A stretch of 64,000 bases of DNA from Victivallales bacterium (lineage in GTDB: Bacteria > Verrucomicrobiota > Lentisphaeria > Oligosphaerales > Oligosphaeraceae). Below, in pieces: positions 36,510 through 45,140 of this stretch. The notes under the pieces were generated by a model. It was not told where the DNA came from, ran no database searches, and was given only the letters and a program-made list of their open reading frames with translations. The translations under genes and the position numbers were made by a program. The stretch spans positions 22,289 through 86,288 of the forward strand of contig JAFXUD010000063.1 of NCBI GenBank assembly GCA_017535315.1, given 5' to 3'. The stretch's first letter is position 1. Every line of letters begins with the position of its first letter.

Positions 36510-38813
36510 TTATTTAGTTAGCACAACCCTATCCAGGCGGACGGATGGAGGTTCCTTGGAGCCTTTGACGTATGGCTCCCCCGTCAGCTTGACTGAAACA
36601 TGAACATTCCAAAAATTGTCCCCGTCCTTGACATAGACGCTTTCAATGTATTGCTGCAGGCGCCATGTCCAATGGAACCAGACGTATGTATTTGGAACTA
36701 TTTCAACGCGCCCCAGAGTGTACCAATGGTATTTTTCATCCTGCGGGATTTGATCCTCTGGGATAGAGATATTGGTGATGAATTTAGCTGGATCAACGCA
36801 ATATATGCCCATTTTGAATGGGAGTCTATGATAGTCTGGCAGGTTAGATGAGATAAGCTTGGTGGCATGGCCCATGTAGGCATCTGGGTCATCGATAACC
36901 GACTTTTCCCTGAAGTTTGCCCAGTTGAATTCAACAGCTTGCTTGCCGCGGAACTCCTCTGGCAGATACTGGTCCAAGTCAAACAGTATGCGTCTCTTCA
37001 GCTCCAATTTATCCTTTGTCTTGGTGATAAGTTTTTTGTTCACCGTGAACACCTTGGAGTCGTAGTAATACCTCATTGTGTCCATACGATTCTCGGCATA
37101 TCTGTCAAAGAGAGCCCTAAGCTCAGGTGCAATGCGGGTGCCGACTGGAAGATTATCCCGATAACTTTCATAGGAGTTGACAAGCGTGATATCTACGGGG
37201 ACCCTTTCACGGCGCACGTTAAGGGAGAATACAGGACTATCCTGGGTAAGTGCCTCCGCCTGGTCAAGCAAGGCATTTGCCCTTTCATAGAAGGCACGGT
37301 CCGTATAAGGCAGGCAGAATGTGGATTTCCTGTCGATATGAACATCAGCGGCAATCTGGCGTTCCTGCAGATACTCCATATATTCCCGCATGGTTTTTGC
37401 TGCAGGACCATAATAAGTCCTGCAGAACTTATCCGCAAGAGTGTCATAATCCTGATTAGGATTCTGCATGATTTTCAGCCCTAACCAGGTTTTGAACTGA
37501 GCAAAGCTGGTATTGGGCGCCGATTCATTCTCCACAAACATGATTTTCACATGGTTGTCACGATAGAACTTCAGGTCGGAACAAAGGTTCCGCGCATTCA
37601 GATACGGGGGTTGAAACTGCCATCTATAGGCAATCCAATAATCCCAAACCGCCAGATTGTCGGCAAGGGCAGCCCATTTTTTGAAATTCTCCAAGAACCC
37701 CTTGTTTCGGGCATTGGTAACCAACGAATGTGGGTCGGCCTCATTGCCCCATTTGCATACCCTTACAACGACATTGGAGGCGGGCTTGATGCTTTTAGGG
37801 GCGTGCAAAGACCAGGTGTAGGCAAAGGTCTGTATCATTATTTCAGGGTACTCCTTCTTGATTTCATTGGCAATGGCGTTGATGAAGTCAATCATCGGGC
37901 CACTGAGGCTCCCCTCCTGCTCGGTTAATGCCTTGCAACTGGGGCAGACGCAGGCGCAGGCCCAGTCGTTTTGGCTGATGTCGTAGATGCGGGGCCATTT
38001 GTCCTCAGGAAATTTTTGGCGATCCTTCTGGATGAACTCCCGAAGACGTTCAACCATTGCCTTGCGAAGGTCGGGATTGGTCAGACAAAGCTGCCCCCGA
38101 GCATCAGGCGCGTCACAGCGCACGCGGATGCCTTTTTCGTTCATGGAAAACCATTCGTCAGGCCAATCGGATTTGGCATAATAACTAAAGGTATGACAGC
38201 CATTGGGACTGCCAAGATTATCTACAGACCCCCATTCCACAGGGAGGCCATAGTTGGAGTTCATCTTGTTCCGCAGATGGAAGAGCCTGGGTTCCGTGGA
38301 ACCAATTGGAGTCGCGGTATAGATGGCACGCTGCATGAAAGCTGGCTTGTCACGGACATCAATGGCGGCAATGGCAAGTGAATCCATCCTTGGCACATAT
38401 TCCTGGGCTGGGGCAGGCCACACGACTCCAAGTTTCTCCAGGTATTCATAGACTGCATAAAGCGTTCCGCGGGGACGTCCTCCCGCCAGAATGAGGTTGC
38501 CCTTGTAGCTCTTAATGACCCATTCCTCGCGGCCTAGGGAGTCATAGTCTGGGATGGCCTCCCTGGCAAGAGCCGTCGGCCCAACATAAATCGCAGGTGT
38601 TGCTGCTGTCTTTGCAATTGGACAGTCCGCCCCAGTCATTTTGGCAATGTATGCCTTCAGTTCCGACGCGGCCATCTCCTCGGCTGAGGAGGCTGTTTCA
38701 GCCACCACGATTGGCACTGGATTTGATTTCCCGATGGTCATTACATTCTGTGCCTGCGCTAATTGGACAAAACCTGCTACAAGAATGGAGCATAAGAGAG
38801 CTAATCGTTTCAT
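36510..38813 (-). CDS. Secreted DUF4838 protein
   Basis: 767 residues, signal peptide MKRLALLCSILVAGFVQLAQA. An alpha-glucuronidase-like N-domain (about 30-150: ETASSAEEMAASELKAYIAK, GTLYAVYEYLEKLGVVWPAP) is followed by DUF4838 (about 160-560) with the family cysteine pair in CVCPSC, QTFAYTWSLHAPKS, WDYWIAY and FVENESAP. The last 170 residues are a beta-rich tail (FNWANFREKSVIDDPDAYMG). It shares its layout with the 28812-31775 protein but lacks the CBM modules. Enzyme activity has not been assigned to this family to my knowledge; E residues in VENES are candidates. Confidence 0.83.
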   Translation of the reverse strand: MKRLALLCSILVAGFVQLAQAQNVMTIGKSNPVPIVVAETASSAEEMAASELKAYIAKMTGADCPIAKTAATPAIYVGPTALAREAIPDYDSLGREEWVIKSYKGNLILAGGRPRGTLYAVYEYLEKLGVVWPAPAQEYVPRMDSLAIAAIDVRDKPAFMQRAIYTATPIGSTEPRLFHLRNKMNSNYGLPVEWGSVDNLGSPNGCHTFSYYAKSDWPDEWFSMNEKGIRVRCDAPDARGQLCLTNPDLRKAMVERLREFIQKDRQKFPEDKWPRIYDISQNDWACACVCPSCKALTEQEGSLSGPMIDFINAIANEIKKEYPEIMIQTFAYTWSLHAPKSIKPASNVVVRVCKWGNEADPHSLVTNARNKGFLENFKKWAALADNLAVWDYWIAYRWQFQPPYLNARNLCSDLKFYRDNHVKIMFVENESAPNTSFAQFKTWLGLKIMQNPNQDYDTLADKFCRTYYGPAAKTMREYMEYLQERQIAADVHIDRKSTFCLPYTDRAFYERANALLDQAEALTQDSPVFSLNVRRERVPVDITLVNSYESYRDNLPVGTRIAPELRALFDRYAENRMDTMRYYYDSKVFTVNKKLITKTKDKLELKRRILFDLDQYLPEEFRGKQAVEFNWANFREKSVIDDPDAYMGHATKLISSNLPDYHRLPFKMGIYCVDPAKFITNISIPEDQIPQDEKYHWYTLGRVEIVPNTYVWFHWTWRLQQYIESVYVKDGDNFWNVHVSVKLTGEPYVKGSKEPPSVRLDRVVLTK

Positions 38814-38849
38814 ATTAGTTTTCCTTTATGTGCTTGGTTATCGCTTTGT

Positions 38850-38906
38850 CTTAAGAGGTAATTCAAAACTAGCGCGATTTGCGCTAGTTTTGAATTACCT
38901 CTTAAG
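38850..38906. repeat. Perfect 26-bp-arm palindrome
   Basis: Arms of 26 bp (CTTAAGAGGTAATTCAAAAC plus TAGCGC, and its exact reverse complement) around a 5-nt GATTT loop. It sits 37 bp upstream of the DUF4838 gene start, in the gap to the next plus-strand gene. A one-armed relative (GAGGTAATTTCAAAACTTGC) is at 41770-41789, just after the next gene's stop, and another arm-like piece is at 22089-22103, so this is a repeated element rather than a simple terminator. Confidence 0.85.
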
Positions 38907-39106
38907 ATAATCCATTATACAGGATTTTCTCCTCAGTTACCCGAAAAAAGATTCGTTTGGATTATGCCGTTTGACAACAACCTATGGCGCCATTACATTA
39001 TCGGCAATCCGCATGACACCAAAGATGCCATTGGAGCTGACAGCAACAACTTCAGGAGATGACAACAACCAGATAGGCGGGCACGCGCCGCCGCCAGCGA
39101 TACCGT

Positions 39107-39262
39107 GACTGGCTTGGGGACTATACCACATCGGGTGGAGGCAACCTGCAGGAACCATCGGCTGGCTCGGCCCGCGTTATAACGCGGCGGCAACTGGAAC
39201 AACAACACGCAGTATTGCCATTCCGCGAAACGCCACTACCACACCCCGTCGAACCGCTTGTT
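39107..39262 (+). pseudogene. Remnant of a formylglycine-enzyme-like / DGR-type variable C-terminus
   Basis: Reading 39107-39181 gives DWLGDYTTSGGG, NLQEPSAGSARVI, and after one extra A (39182) the next frame gives RGGNWNNNTQYCHSAKRHYH and TPSNR. This is the classic end of formylglycine-generating-enzyme-like (FGE) domains (GS.RVLRGGSWNNN), in which DGRs place asparagine-rich variable regions with AAC codons. The gene body upstream is missing and the expected NNNIGFR end is lost at the start of the next gene. No reverse transcriptase or template repeat is seen in the window. The rest of 38907-39106 shows nothing firm. Confidence 0.6.
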
Positions 39263-39299
39263 AGTTTTTTTGAAATTTACTTCACGGATTCAGGTAAAA

Positions 39300-41765
39300 A
39301 TGATGAAACGATGCCTTTTGGGTTTGTTAATGGTCTTGACATGCTGCGTGTTCGCGCAGAATATTTTGTTCAATAGCGAATTCGAAATGCCAGCTTACTC
39401 GAATACAGAGCCTTTGTTCTGGAAGTTCGTCAGGCTTGAATCTGCGGAGTCCTTGAACTATGCCCCAGAAAAAAGGGAGATTTCTTTTGAGGCTTCACTG
39501 GACAATCCTGGCTCTTTCTCAATCCGCCAATATGAACTGCAGCTGGTTGCAGGGGAGAGTTACCGCATTTCCTTTGATATCGACGCTGAAAACCTCAGAT
39601 TCGATACCTTGATGTGCGTTATTGTCAATTATGGCTGGAAGGCGGATGCAGGCATCAAATATGAAAAATCAACTCTTGATACCAAGGGGCGCACCCGCCT
39701 GGAGGCGACTGTCAATGCCCCGCCTTCTCCTAATGGTCCATACAATATCGCCTTCTTCATAAAACAGGCTACTGGCAAATTCACGCTACATGGCATCTAT
39801 CTTGAGCCTTTGACCGAGACAGGGCGCAAGGAATCCGCCAGCCTTTTCAACCAATTGCATCCCTTTATGGCCATTCTGGCTCCAAATAGAATGGCAATAC
39901 CAAGAGACCAAAATCACCTTGACATCGTCATGTCAGTTGTCCCCGCCACCAACGTTGTACTAAAGGCGTCGGTCGATGGTGTTCCCATGCCAGATCAGAC
40001 CTTTGAAAAATACAAGGCAAAAGTGGATGTATCTTCCTACAAGACAGGCAAACATCACCTCTCGTTAAAGGCGGTGCAGAATGGAAAAAACCTGGTGGAA
40101 CGGGAAGAGGATTTCGCCTTTGCAGAGCCATTGCCAGAATACCACCATACACGCAGGGGATTTACAGAGGAACTGCTAAATACAGATGTGGATGGCAAAA
40201 GGAAATTTGATTTTGTCGCACCGTCAAATGGATGGTATTTTATTCGCGTGGCTACAAAAGATGGCAAGATAGTCGATGCCAGGCTGGATGATTCGCTGAC
40301 TTTGTACCCCAATGGCTCCTACAGGAATGAAACTATGCGCAATCTGAAGCGTGGTTTACATTTCATTATATTGCAGGAGGGGGTTCAAGGCACGCTTCAG
40401 GTGCGCGCAGTTCCGATGGTGTTGAAATATGCGGGTGTCTCACCGCAAGTTTCATTTCCATCCATGCCTCCATATTCCTGGGAATGGCACAAGAAGCATG
40501 CCATAGGCCGATCATCAAACTTTGGTCCTGGCGGCATCAAGCCAGACTGTCTCGAAGAGAGTAAGCTCTTTGGAGTGACATACGCACGGCGCTACTATGT
40601 CAATCGCAAGCAAAAATACGATCATGACGAAGCGAAAAAGACGCTTGAGGAGTTCAATAATTCACTTGCAATGACGGATAAGCATACCTACTACATCGGT
40701 ATGGATGAATTCAGCTGGTCCGACTATGGGGCCCTGCTGAACTTTGCAGATATTTCAAACCATGTCCAGAACATCCACAACAAGATAATAATGCCGTGGA
40801 TACTCTCCCCACGCGGTCCATTCATACAAGGGATGCACCATTATGTAATTGAACAGTTCTTGAACATGGGGGGAGGCATGGGGGCCTTTGCTTTCGAAAC
40901 CTATCTCCCCACTCAACCCACGGAGGAAGATGCCAGGAGAATCATAATGAACACGGTGACAAACATCGTTGATGGCTGTGAAAACTTCTTCCCTGGTTCA
41001 GCAAACCATATACTCCTCAGTTTCTCCAATATGAACCACCCAACCTATATCACCAGTGCCCATCATCCGAATGTCAATTTCAAGTATTTCCTGGATTTGG
41101 AGATGAATCTGCTGGCAAACTCCCCCGCAGGAAGTAAAATCGGTGGGGTCGGCTACTGGGGATGCCATTATGCGGATTCAGATATCAATCTATGGACACA
41201 GGAGCTGTATCGGCATTACTGCTGCGACGGCAATACGGAGATGCTGTCAAAGCAATATGGCTATACCTTTATCCTCCCCTATCTGTCCAATGGCGATTTT
41301 CATGATAATCTAAACGGGTATAAGGTCAATGGGGAGGCCTTTGTCGAAACGATTCCCAAATTCAGCAAAAACTGTCTCGCCTTTTTTGGCGGAGAAAGAA
41401 ATGCCGCCGACACGGTAGCGGTCCTCTCTCCTGGCACAACCCTTGAGACAACTGCCGTACAGCTTGATACCAAAGCAACCTATAAATTGGAATACGTGGC
41501 TGCCGACTATGAAAATGTGAAGAACGAAATCATGTCATCCGAGCCGATTCCTGTAACCGTTGAGCTTTCAAATGCTGAAATCATAGCTAGGCACGACGTG
41601 CTGGATTCATTCAACCGTAAGAAAACACATCCGCGCATCCACTACTACGTGACGCATTTCCGCCCAATCTCCCCCACGATGAAATTGTTGTTCACATGCA
41701 ATCGCGAAAACAATCGAAAATGCACCATTAACCTGATTAAAATCGAACCGTTGTTCGAAAAGTAA
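39300..41765 (+). CDS. Secreted CBM4/9-like plus putative glycoside hydrolase
   Basis: 821 residues from ATG 39300 (or the next codon, ATG 39303); the signal peptide is MKRCLLGLLMVLTCCVFAQ and the ribosome site is weak. About 20-190 is a jelly-roll like CBM4/9 (NILFNSEFEMPAYSNTEPLF, YELQLVAGESYRISFDID). About 190-360 are beta domains. About 390-740 resembles a TIM barrel: YYIGMDEFSWSDYGALLNF (Asp/Glu candidates), KIIMPWILSPRG, and a run of aromatic/His-rich loops (GVGYWGCHYADSD). The family is not recognised. Its start touches the FGE-like remnant, so the gene was placed next to, or replaced part of, an older gene. Confidence 0.75.
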   Translation: MMKRCLLGLLMVLTCCVFAQNILFNSEFEMPAYSNTEPLFWKFVRLESAESLNYAPEKREISFEASLDNPGSFSIRQYELQLVAGESYRISFDIDAENLRFDTLMCVIVNYGWKADAGIKYEKSTLDTKGRTRLEATVNAPPSPNGPYNIAFFIKQATGKFTLHGIYLEPLTETGRKESASLFNQLHPFMAILAPNRMAIPRDQNHLDIVMSVVPATNVVLKASVDGVPMPDQTFEKYKAKVDVSSYKTGKHHLSLKAVQNGKNLVEREEDFAFAEPLPEYHHTRRGFTEELLNTDVDGKRKFDFVAPSNGWYFIRVATKDGKIVDARLDDSLTLYPNGSYRNETMRNLKRGLHFIILQEGVQGTLQVRAVPMVLKYAGVSPQVSFPSMPPYSWEWHKKHAIGRSSNFGPGGIKPDCLEESKLFGVTYARRYYVNRKQKYDHDEAKKTLEEFNNSLAMTDKHTYYIGMDEFSWSDYGALLNFADISNHVQNIHNKIIMPWILSPRGPFIQGMHHYVIEQFLNMGGGMGAFAFETYLPTQPTEEDARRIIMNTVTNIVDGCENFFPGSANHILLSFSNMNHPTYITSAHHPNVNFKYFLDLEMNLLANSPAGSKIGGVGYWGCHYADSDINLWTQELYRHYCCDGNTEMLSKQYGYTFILPYLSNGDFHDNLNGYKVNGEAFVETIPKFSKNCLAFFGGERNAADTVAVLSPGTTLETTAVQLDTKATYKLEYVAADYENVKNEIMSSEPIPVTVELSNAEIIARHDVLDSFNRKKTHPRIHYYVTHFRPISPTMKLLFTCNRENNRKCTINLIKIEPLFEK

Positions 41766-41767
41766 TT

Positions 41768-41802
41768 GAAGAGGTAATTTCAAAACTTGCGCGAAATGCG
41801 CT
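41768..41802. repeat. One-armed copy of the 38850 palindrome
   Basis: GAAGAGGTAATTTCAAAACT and then TGCGCGAAATGCGCT, directly after the stop of the 821-residue gene. It matches the left arm and loop of the perfect palindrome at 38850-38906 but has no right arm. The rest of the 217 bp gap to the next gene shows nothing recognisable. Confidence 0.55.
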
Positions 41803-41982
41803 AAGAGATGGGTACAGTGGCTAAGGCAATGGCTCAAAGCCGTACTTTTGTGCAGCAAGAGGCGTTGCCAACGTCAATGTGTTCATTTCGACGCGCATTT
41901 CGATGATAGTTTTCCTCTAATAAGTAAAATACGTGAAAAATACCGTCCTCACAACTCCATCCACGAATCCGATTAAAAAATT

Positions 41983-44900
41983 ATGAACAAGCATCTTATA
42001 AGTATTTTTCTTGCCTCGCTGGCATCACTTCTCATTCCCAAGGCAATATCGCAGGAAATCCTGCCCATTTACTACAAGCAGGATCCAGGCATTGTCATAG
42101 ATGGCAAGCTCAGCCAGGATGACTGGGGTGACATACAGTCGGTCATTCTCTTTGACAGTACCCATGGCAATCGCGGAACCAGGCCGAATCAAGAATGGAA
42201 ATCCGATGCCGATTTGTCTGGCTCGGTTAAACTTGCATATAGGAATGATGCGCTTTACATTGGCGCCAAGGTGGTGGATGATATTCACGAGCAACAACTC
42301 ATAGGTGTAAACAGCTGGAGGGGAGACCATATTGAGCTGGTGCTGGATTTTGAGCCTGCCAGCGACACCATGCGCACAAAGTTCGGTGAAAAGCAATTCC
42401 AGGTGATTCTTTCACCAGGCAGCCTGGATGGGAAAATCGCCGCAGAGGCTTATATGATGCGCCCAGTGAAGCGTCCCTTGAAAATAAAAATCGCCTCTGT
42501 CAAAACAGCAGACGGTTATATATTGGAGGCTGAAATACCCTGGACTGAACTTGGCTTCAAGGACAAGTCCCCAGAACGCCAGCTTGTGGGTCTGGATGTG
42601 ATGCTGTCCGACACGGATGCCGTGGGCGACGGCCAGGAAAAATACATGTTTGCAGGCCAGGCTCCATTTGAATTGAAGCGGGGACGTCTCATGATGGCAT
42701 ATCTGAGCGATCCGCGAGGATATGTCCCTGACAACCTGATGACCTCTGGTAAGCAGGTGCTGATGAGAGAGCCCGTCAAGCTGGAGGAGGGCAATCATCC
42801 ATTCAAGCTGGAGTTCGACTACCAGCCCGAGGCGGGGCTGACCACCGTCCTGGGCTTCACGGCATTCGCACCAGTGAAGCGCAACTTTGCGGGCCATTCC
42901 AATCTGCTCAAGGTACTGGTGAATGGCAAGCCTCTTAAGGGGGAACATCTTTTCAACAAGAGCAACAAAGCAGTCCTGAAGGATGGAAAGCCATTTGTGT
43001 ATGTCAATACATTAAATGAAATCCGCCTGCCATACCTGAATAAAATCGAGGGCAATCCTGTGGCAACGAAGACTTGGAACACATTCAGGGATGCGCAGGA
43101 CTGGCCCCACTTCGAGTTTGAGTTGACGGATATGCTGAAGCCTGGAAAGAATGTCGTTGTCTTTGACATTTATTTCCCGAAGAGGGACATTCAATACCGC
43201 CCCGTGATGCTTTCCGACGTGTTCATCTACAAAACAAGCATGAAGACAAAGAACAAGAAGCCTGCTCCGACTGGCGAGCTTCCCGTCATCACGCCGCAGC
43301 CTGTGGGCAAGGTGCCGTTTGAACTGGAGAGGCTTTCTGATTCATCCATAAAGATAACCCTTAACGGTGATACCTATCTTGTCAATAGCCGCTGGTCCAT
43401 TCCCGAAGGTAAATATGTCACTGGCGAAAATGCATATTTCACGAGGAAACGGGAACTTGTCCACAAGGATGAACTGCTGGTGATACGAGATACCATAAGC
43501 AATAAGATGCAGCAGGAGTTGCCTGTCATGCATTTCCATGAAATAACTGCAAAGAACGAGAGTGAGTTCTTCTTGAATGGATTTGCTATTCCAAAGGAAA
43601 TGAGGGAGTTCCAGGCTGGTGTAAACAATTCCACATACGTGAAAAACGCCAAGAGCGGCTTGGGCTTGTTCCCGCTGGACGATATCTTCCGCATTCATGG
43701 CGAAAACTTTATTGCAGCGGAGGACAAAGCAGGCATTGCTGACAGGAAACTTGTCGTTCCACCAGGCAAGAGCCAGGTTGTGGAATTGGCAGTCATCCCC
43801 ACATCACAGGCAGACTACTATGCATTCATCAATGCGCTGCGCCGTGAGCTGGAGGTCAATTTCACTGTCCAGGGCTCATATTGCTTTCCGCGTGCAGGAT
43901 GGTATGCGCTTCACTATTGGCTTTATGAGAAGGACCGCAACAAATCCGTCCAGGGATTGCGCGACTACATCACCTATACTGATTCCCGCTATGCGGAGGT
44001 ATATGGCAGCTTCATGGGGACACATCCCACCGCAGATGGATGGGGACGCAAGGGGCATCCTTCAGAATATATTGAAAAAAACAGGGAACTATATGAGAGG
44101 CTTTTGTCTTTTGTCCTGGAGGCTGTGCCTGGTGTGCATACGGCGGTCTATTACCATTGCTTTCTAGACACTTGGCCTGAATCCAAGGAGCTATTCAAGG
44201 AGGATGCCATCATCAACTCCTACGGTGCGCACCAGCATTATCTTGACCCGAAGCCCGATGTGAAGAGCGTTTACATGCTGTATTTGCCTACATTGCAGAA
44301 TGAGTTCGGCAAGGCATGCTCGAAGATGATTGACGAAATAATGCAATTCCATTGCCCACAGAACGCCGCTTTCTACTGGGACGAGTTCAAGAGCTCCAAA
44401 ATTGGCTACACCTACAATCCCAACGTCTGGGATGGTTGCTCTGGCGAGATTGACGATAAGACATTTGAACTGAAACGGCGCATGACCTCAGTCGCATACG
44501 CATCGCGGGATTTCAGACTGGCCATGGTGAGGAAAATCAAGGCAACAGGACGCGAGGTCGTTGTCAATGGCATTCCTATAACCCGTGACATCATGAAGGA
44601 AAACCTAATCGCCTTCACGGAGACCGCCCAGATCAGCAACTGCCTGAAGAATCATATCTATACTCCTGTGCAACTTGGAAATCACAAGCTTAGCAGCGAG
44701 GATGCCGCACGTTCCGAGGTGATTTACCATCAGATGCTGGAAGGTCTGGATTATGGGATGCTGTATTACTACTACCAGATACAATACTTGCCTGACCACC
44801 ATACACTGACGCAGTATATGTTCCCCCTCACTCCAATGGAACTCCATTGCGGCTACATAATCGGCAAGGAAAAGATTGTCACAAAACTCAGCGGTCTCTA

Positions 44901-45057
44901 TGGCTGGAATGATGCTTCAGCACTCACTGCCTTTGTCTATGACGACAAGGGCTGGCCAGTTCCAGATTTCAAAGCACCCACCAAACTCGAAAACGGCAGG
45001 AGTTTCATCGAACTCCGTCTCCCCGAGGACTGGTCTGCCATCATCCTCCGAAAGTAG
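41983..45057 (+). CDS. Secreted CBM9-like multidomain protein, putative hydrolase
   Basis: 1024 residues, signal peptide MNKHLISIFLASLASLLIPKAISQ. N-terminal CBM9-like module (about 25-240: PGIVIDGKLSQDDWGD, LAYRNDALYIGAKVVDD, GDHIELVLDFEP, YILEAEIPWTELGF). The middle is beta-rich (about 250-620). The C-terminal part (about 620-1000) looks like a catalytic barrel: RAGWYALHYWLYEKDRN, VYGSFMGTHPTADGWG, AVYYHCFLDTWPES, and AAFYWDEFKSSKIG with an Asp-Glu pair. Tandem with the 821-residue gene on the same strand; a terminator follows. The family is not recognised. Confidence 0.78.
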   Translation: MNKHLISIFLASLASLLIPKAISQEILPIYYKQDPGIVIDGKLSQDDWGDIQSVILFDSTHGNRGTRPNQEWKSDADLSGSVKLAYRNDALYIGAKVVDDIHEQQLIGVNSWRGDHIELVLDFEPASDTMRTKFGEKQFQVILSPGSLDGKIAAEAYMMRPVKRPLKIKIASVKTADGYILEAEIPWTELGFKDKSPERQLVGLDVMLSDTDAVGDGQEKYMFAGQAPFELKRGRLMMAYLSDPRGYVPDNLMTSGKQVLMREPVKLEEGNHPFKLEFDYQPEAGLTTVLGFTAFAPVKRNFAGHSNLLKVLVNGKPLKGEHLFNKSNKAVLKDGKPFVYVNTLNEIRLPYLNKIEGNPVATKTWNTFRDAQDWPHFEFELTDMLKPGKNVVVFDIYFPKRDIQYRPVMLSDVFIYKTSMKTKNKKPAPTGELPVITPQPVGKVPFELERLSDSSIKITLNGDTYLVNSRWSIPEGKYVTGENAYFTRKRELVHKDELLVIRDTISNKMQQELPVMHFHEITAKNESEFFLNGFAIPKEMREFQAGVNNSTYVKNAKSGLGLFPLDDIFRIHGENFIAAEDKAGIADRKLVVPPGKSQVVELAVIPTSQADYYAFINALRRELEVNFTVQGSYCFPRAGWYALHYWLYEKDRNKSVQGLRDYITYTDSRYAEVYGSFMGTHPTADGWGRKGHPSEYIEKNRELYERLLSFVLEAVPGVHTAVYYHCFLDTWPESKELFKEDAIINSYGAHQHYLDPKPDVKSVYMLYLPTLQNEFGKACSKMIDEIMQFHCPQNAAFYWDEFKSSKIGYTYNPNVWDGCSGEIDDKTFELKRRMTSVAYASRDFRLAMVRKIKATGREVVVNGIPITRDIMKENLIAFTETAQISNCLKNHIYTPVQLGNHKLSSEDAARSEVIYHQMLEGLDYGMLYYYYQIQYLPDHHTLTQYMFPLTPMELHCGYIIGKEKIVTKLSGLYGWNDASALTAFVYDDKGWPVPDFKAPTKLENGRSFIELRLPEDWSAIILRK

Positions 45058-45066
45058 GGGTACACT

Positions 45067-45096
45067 GTGCCATGCTCCGCAGCATGGCATGTTTTT
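45067..45096 (+). terminator. Intrinsic terminator
   Basis: TGCCATGCT, loop CCGC, AGCATGGCA (a 9-bp perfect stem, 45068-45089) then ATGTTTTT. It lies 11 bp after the stop of the 1024-residue gene on the plus strand. Confidence 0.85.
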
Positions 45097-45140
45097 GTAA
45101 CTAGAGATAATATCAAATACTGGCGGGGGGATTCTTCACG

